Shown here piece by piece: positions 4,907 through 7,191 of a stretch of DNA of 7,191 bases. How positions within the stretch are numbered: position 1 is the first letter of the stretch; each line of letters begins with the position of its first letter. Below the pieces are notes generated by a model that did no database searches, was not told the origin of the DNA, and was given only the letters and a program-made list of their open reading frames with translations. This stretch comes from Nanobdellati archaeon (GTDB taxonomy: Archaea > Aenigmatarchaeota > Aenigmatarchaeia > PWEA01): positions 1 to 7,191 of the forward strand of contig JAKOPB010000024.1 of assembly GCA_022257805.1 (NCBI GenBank). The letters are read 5' to 3'. The position numbers and the translations under genes are program-made.

Positions 4907-5740
4907 CTACTCATCCTCCTCCATATTATCTACCCTTTTCTCGAGGAACTTCAGCATACCCTTCCTCTTTTTATCGTCGACCTCGTATTCCAGTATTTCC
5001 TTGTAGTCATCAAGTGTCAAGTTTTCATCCAAATCCTTGATCTTCTCCTTTGCCTCTTTTATAGAGGAATCTATTATATCGTTTATCTTGTCTTCTCCTA
5101 GCTCAAATTCTTCCTCCTCTCTTTCCTCGGTCTCTGCACCGGCATCTTCTTCCACAAGCTCCTTTTCGAAAATTTCCTCGGGCTTCTCCTCCATTATCCT
5201 TACCTTTACGCCTATCGTACCGGGTTTTGTCTTGGCATGAACCACTGCCTCGTCCACAAGCCTCTTGGCAGGTTCCCCGCAGCTTTTCATGTAACCATCC
5301 TGAAACCTTTCTGTTCTGCCTCTGGACCCGGAAAGCTTTCCTGAAATCTCTATCTCGGCTCCCGCAGCTCCCCTCTGTATTATACTTCTGAGCACACCGC
5401 TACCAACTCTCCTGTAGTTTGCACCGCTTTCTATTGCATTCTTTATTTCCTTTGCCATTATCTTCGCATCGAGCTCCGGTCTCTCTATCTCCTGGACATC
5501 TATCTGGGGATCCTCAAAGCCAAACTCCTCTTCAAGTTTTTTAGTAATCTCATCTATCCTTCCACCGCCTCTACCTATAATAAGCCCAGGCTTGTCCGCA
5601 TATATGGTTATCTTGACTCCCATAGGGGTCCTCTGTATATCACAGCCAGTGTACCCGGCCCTTGGATACTCCCTCTCAAAAAAGTTCTCGAGCTGGTTCT
5701 TCTTTATCCCTTTATCTATAAACTGCTTTTCTAGTGTCAT
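4907..5740 (-). CDS. rps3: Ribosomal protein S3 (uS3) with long acidic C-terminal extension, 277 aa
   Basis: Small-subunit protein lining the mRNA entry channel. The N-terminal region (FIDKGIKKNQLENFFEREYP) leads into a KH type II domain with its GxxG-type loop, PGLIIGRGGGRIDEI (51-65). The conserved C-terminal domain follows: ANYRRVGSGVLRSIIQRGAA, GKLSGSRGRTERFQDGYMKS and PGTIGVKVRIM (to about 183). The remaining 94 or so residues exceed the conserved core: an acidic, Glu-rich linker (about 184-216), then predicted amphipathic helices containing LTLDDYKEILEYEVDDKKRK and ending in MEEDE. Acidic tails on S3 occur in several archaea, but I do not recognise the helical module. The ATG at 5740 is one base after the L22 stop, with GAGAGGTTGA as SD. 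Confidence 0.96.
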   Translation of the reverse strand: MTLEKQFIDKGIKKNQLENFFEREYPRAGYTGCDIQRTPMGVKITIYADKPGLIIGRGGGRIDEITKKLEEEFGFEDPQIDVQEIERPELDAKIMAKEIKNAIESGANYRRVGSGVLRSIIQRGAAGAEIEISGKLSGSRGRTERFQDGYMKSCGEPAKRLVDEAVVHAKTKPGTIGVKVRIMEEKPEEIFEKELVEEDAGAETEEREEEEFELGEDKINDIIDSSIKEAKEKIKDLDENLTLDDYKEILEYEVDDKKRKGMLKFLEKRVDNMEEDE

Positions 5741-5741
5741 C

Positions 5742-6131
5742 TCAACCTCTCTCCAATACCAGTTTAACGTTTGCTGTTTTCAGCCTGTTTCCAAAATCAC
5801 GCCTTCTCCTCATCCTCCTAAGAGTTGTTCCTGGTTCTGCGGTTATTGTCTTCACCCTGAGCTTGCTCTTGTCCATCCCTTTGAACTCTGCATTGTTCTC
5901 TGCGTTTTCCAGTACCTCAAGTATACCTTCCGCCGCCTTTCTGTAGGTCTTTCCGTCTATATTTTCCTCGCCCTCAATCAAGTTCTCTACAAACTCCTTT
6001 GCCCTTTCAAACTTCATCTTGTTCCTGTTCATCTCCTTGCATATCATATGTGCCTTCTTCCTGGATATTCTCAGATTTATCCCGGATGCCTTCACATTCT
6101 TTTCTTCGACCTCAACCGGATAACCTACCAT
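5742..6131 (-). CDS. rpl22: Ribosomal protein L22 (uL22), 129 aa
   Basis: Large-subunit protein that interacts with all rRNA domains and lines the exit tunnel. Visible: ASGINLRISRKKAHMICKEM at the N-terminus, FERAKEFVENLI, the helix ILEVLENAENNAEFKGMD, the tunnel-loop region TITAEPGTTLRRMRRRRDFG and the terminal strand TANVKLVLERG. At 129 residues it is at the short end for archaea, where about 150 is common; the internal helices look compact rather than interrupted. The ATG at 6131 is preceded by the strongest SD of the window, GGAGG at 6140-6144, 8 nt upstream. Confidence 0.96.
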   Translation of the reverse strand: MVGYPVEVEEKNVKASGINLRISRKKAHMICKEMNRNKMKFERAKEFVENLIEGEENIDGKTYRKAAEGILEVLENAENNAEFKGMDKSKLRVKTITAEPGTTLRRMRRRRDFGNRLKTANVKLVLERG

Positions 6132-6139
6132 ATTTTTCT

Positions 6140-6144
6140 CCTCC
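6140..6144 (-). promoter_or_regulatory. Shine-Dalgarno of L22 (GGAGG)
   Basis: GGAGG follows directly after the TAA of S19 and lies 8 nt before the L22 ATG. It sits in the longest intergenic spacer of the window (13 nt), and confirms ATG 6131. Confidence 0.85.
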
Positions 6145-6525
6145 TTACTTCAGGGGTACGTGCTTCGAGGTCCTCGTTGCACCGAGACCTGGCGCAGAAT
6201 GGTCAACGCTCTTTCTGGTTCCTGCGAGCTCTCCCAAGTAATGACCTATCATCCTTGGTTCGATCTCTACATCAATGAAGTCCTTGCCATTGTGAACTCC
6301 TATAGTTGTTCCCACCATCTCTGGTAGAATCACCATGTCCCTTGCATGTGTCTTCACGTACTCTTCTCCGTCTCTTATTTTACTTAGGAGCTTCTTTTGA
6401 GCATCTGTCAGACCTCTCATCAAACTTCTTCTTTTCCTCGAATCCAACAGCTTTGCAAACTCGCTCAGATTCATCTCTCTGAGTTCTTCCAGCGTCTTGC
6501 CCCTGAACTGAAAATCCTTTGGCAT
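6145..6525 (-). CDS. rps19: Ribosomal protein S19 (uS19), 126 aa
   Basis: Small-subunit head protein contacting the large subunit and A-site region. The start [20 protein letters not shown] is typical of archaeal S19 (F-x-[FY]-R-G-x-[TS]-x-E-E-L). Further signatures are [50 protein letters not shown] and the end [18 protein letters not shown]. The frame remains open far upstream inside L2, and a GTG at 6534 would add three residues; the ATG at 6525 is chosen from family alignment and because GTGAT lies at normal SD distance, 10 nt after the L2 stop. Confidence 0.97.
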   Translation of the reverse strand: MPKDFQFRGKTLEELREMNLSEFAKLLDSRKRRSLMRGLTDAQKKLLSKIRDGEEYVKTHARDMVILPEMVGTTIGVHNGKDFIDVEIEPRMIGHYLGELAGTRKSVDHSAPGLGATRTSKHVPLK

Positions 6526-6535
6526 ATAAATCACG

Positions 6536-7191
6536 TTATTTATTCTTTTTTCTACCGGACGACTTTGCACCAAACGAACCCGTCTTCTGTCCGGGTGGTG
6601 CCGTTCTTTTCGTGGTTTTGGGCTTACCTGGTCTTGTGGAACCACCAAAGGGATGGTCCACTGCATTCATCGAAACGGCAGATGTTATAGGATACTTCTT
6701 TCCACGAGCTTTCTTGGCTTTATACTTGTTGCCTGCCTTTACGAACGGCTTCTCCTTTCTTCCACCGCCTGCCACGACCCCGACCGTCGCTTTACATTCC
6801 GGATTCAGTATCTTTATCTTCCCGGAGGGAAGCTCTAAAACCGTCTTATCTATGTCGTGTAGCTTCACAGTTGCATGTGTTCCGGATGCCCTCACTAGCT
6901 TCCCGCCTTCATCTGGTTTGGTCTCCACCGAATGAACGGGAACACCTTCCGGAATCTCCGCAAGCTTCAGTCGGTTTCCGGGTTCTATGGGTGCGGAGAT
7001 ACCACACTTCACTACATCACCTGTCTCCAGACCCTCGGAAGCTATTATATTTCTCTCCTCACCGTCCTCCAGCTTCACCTTAGCCAGCGGAGCAGACCTT
7101 GCAGGATCGTGAACTATATCCACGACTTCGCCCTTTACGTCATCGAAATCTGCTTCCTTGTCATAGCGATGGCTAGGCGTCCTTATGTTCC
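6536..7191 (-). CDS. rpl2: Ribosomal protein L2 (uL2), 5' end outside window, 217 aa visible
   Basis: Large-subunit protein near the peptidyl-transferase centre. The frame is open to the window edge. The first visible residues [15 protein letters not shown] are followed by [20 protein letters not shown], matching archaeal L2 a short way in from its N-terminus, so about 20 residues are missing. The conserved [11 protein letters not shown] (residues about 173-183 of the visible part) holds the His equivalent to E. coli H229. The usual triple-glycine there reads GGS, and [20 protein letters not shown] ends the protein. A GTG at 7123 could be mistaken for the start, but strong L2 similarity continues upstream of it. 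The TAA stop leads to S19 after 10 nt. Confidence 0.96.
   Translation of the reverse strand, partial: NIRTPSHRYDKEADFDDVKGEVVDIVHDPARSAPLAKVKLEDGEERNIIASEGLETGDVVKCGISAPIEPGNRLKLAEIPEGVPVHSVETKPDEGGKLVRASGTHATVKLHDIDKTVLELPSGKIKILNPECKATVGVVAGGGRKEKPFVKAGNKYKAKKARGKKYPITSAVSMNAVDHPFGGSTRPGKPKTTKRTAPPGQKTGSFGAKSSGRKKNK

Noticed and set aside
5592..6278. Plus-strand open frame of 228 codons with hydrophobic stretches
   Set aside because: It lies opposite S3, L22 and S19, all certain genes; the hydrophobic character is the usual result of reading the complement of charged coding sequence.
6526..6666. Upstream extension of S19 into L2
   Set aside because: The open frame overlaps the end of L2 and has no S19 similarity before MPKDF.
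1..7191. Internal promoters, terminators, attenuators or RNA genes
   Set aside because: No spacer exceeds 13 nt and all sequence is coding; I saw no convincing TATA/BRE or stem-loop that coding constraints do not explain.

Overview
The window is a continuous stretch of an archaeal ribosomal-protein superoperon (S10/spc type). Every gene lies on the minus strand, so transcription runs from high to low coordinates. S4e, L19e, L32e, aIF1 (SUI1 family) and the RNase P protein Rnp1 (Rpp29/Pop4) are archaeal/eukaryotic families, and the four-Cys S14 and the gene order are typical of euryarchaeal-type clusters. I cannot assign a lineage. G+C is in the mid-40s percent by eye. Arginine is mostly AGA/AGG and isoleucine often ATA, a usage common in thermophilic archaea. 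Acidic tails on S3 and L24 and several short ribosomal proteins hint at an uncultured or reduced lineage, but that is a guess.

Layout in transcription order: L2 (5' end outside the window) - S19 - L22 - S3 - L29 - aIF1 - Rnp1 - S17 - L14 - L24 - S4e - L5 - S14 - S8 - L6 - L32e - an unrecognised 53-residue zinc-ribbon protein - L19e (first 13 codons only). No gap between genes exceeds 13 nt. I see no internal promoter, terminator, RNA gene, mobile element or CRISPR. Several genes are offset slightly by overlapping GTG/TTG codons at the upstream stop; I set starts from Shine-Dalgarno (SD) position and family N-termini.

The genes make both ribosomal subunits: L2, L22, L29, L14, L24, L5, L6, L32e and L19e for the large one, S19, S3, S17, S4e, S14 and S8 for the small one. 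They also make a start-codon-selection factor (aIF1) and an RNase P subunit. Most junctions place an SD on or just before the upstream stop codon, implying tight translational coupling.

The most notable feature is aIF1. Its frame has no ATG, GTG or TTG at the N-terminus and an in-frame TAA directly precedes an ATC. That ATC sits at normal distance from a strong SD and where the family's initiator Met belongs. An AUC start on the factor that enforces start-codon fidelity suggests autoregulation like that of bacterial infC (AUU start) and eukaryotic eIF1. Other oddities are a C2H2 zinc finger on an acidic tether at the C-terminus of L24, loss of the usual KOW glycine in the same L24, a roughly 94-residue C-terminal extension on S3, and the small zinc-ribbon gene between L32e and L19e.
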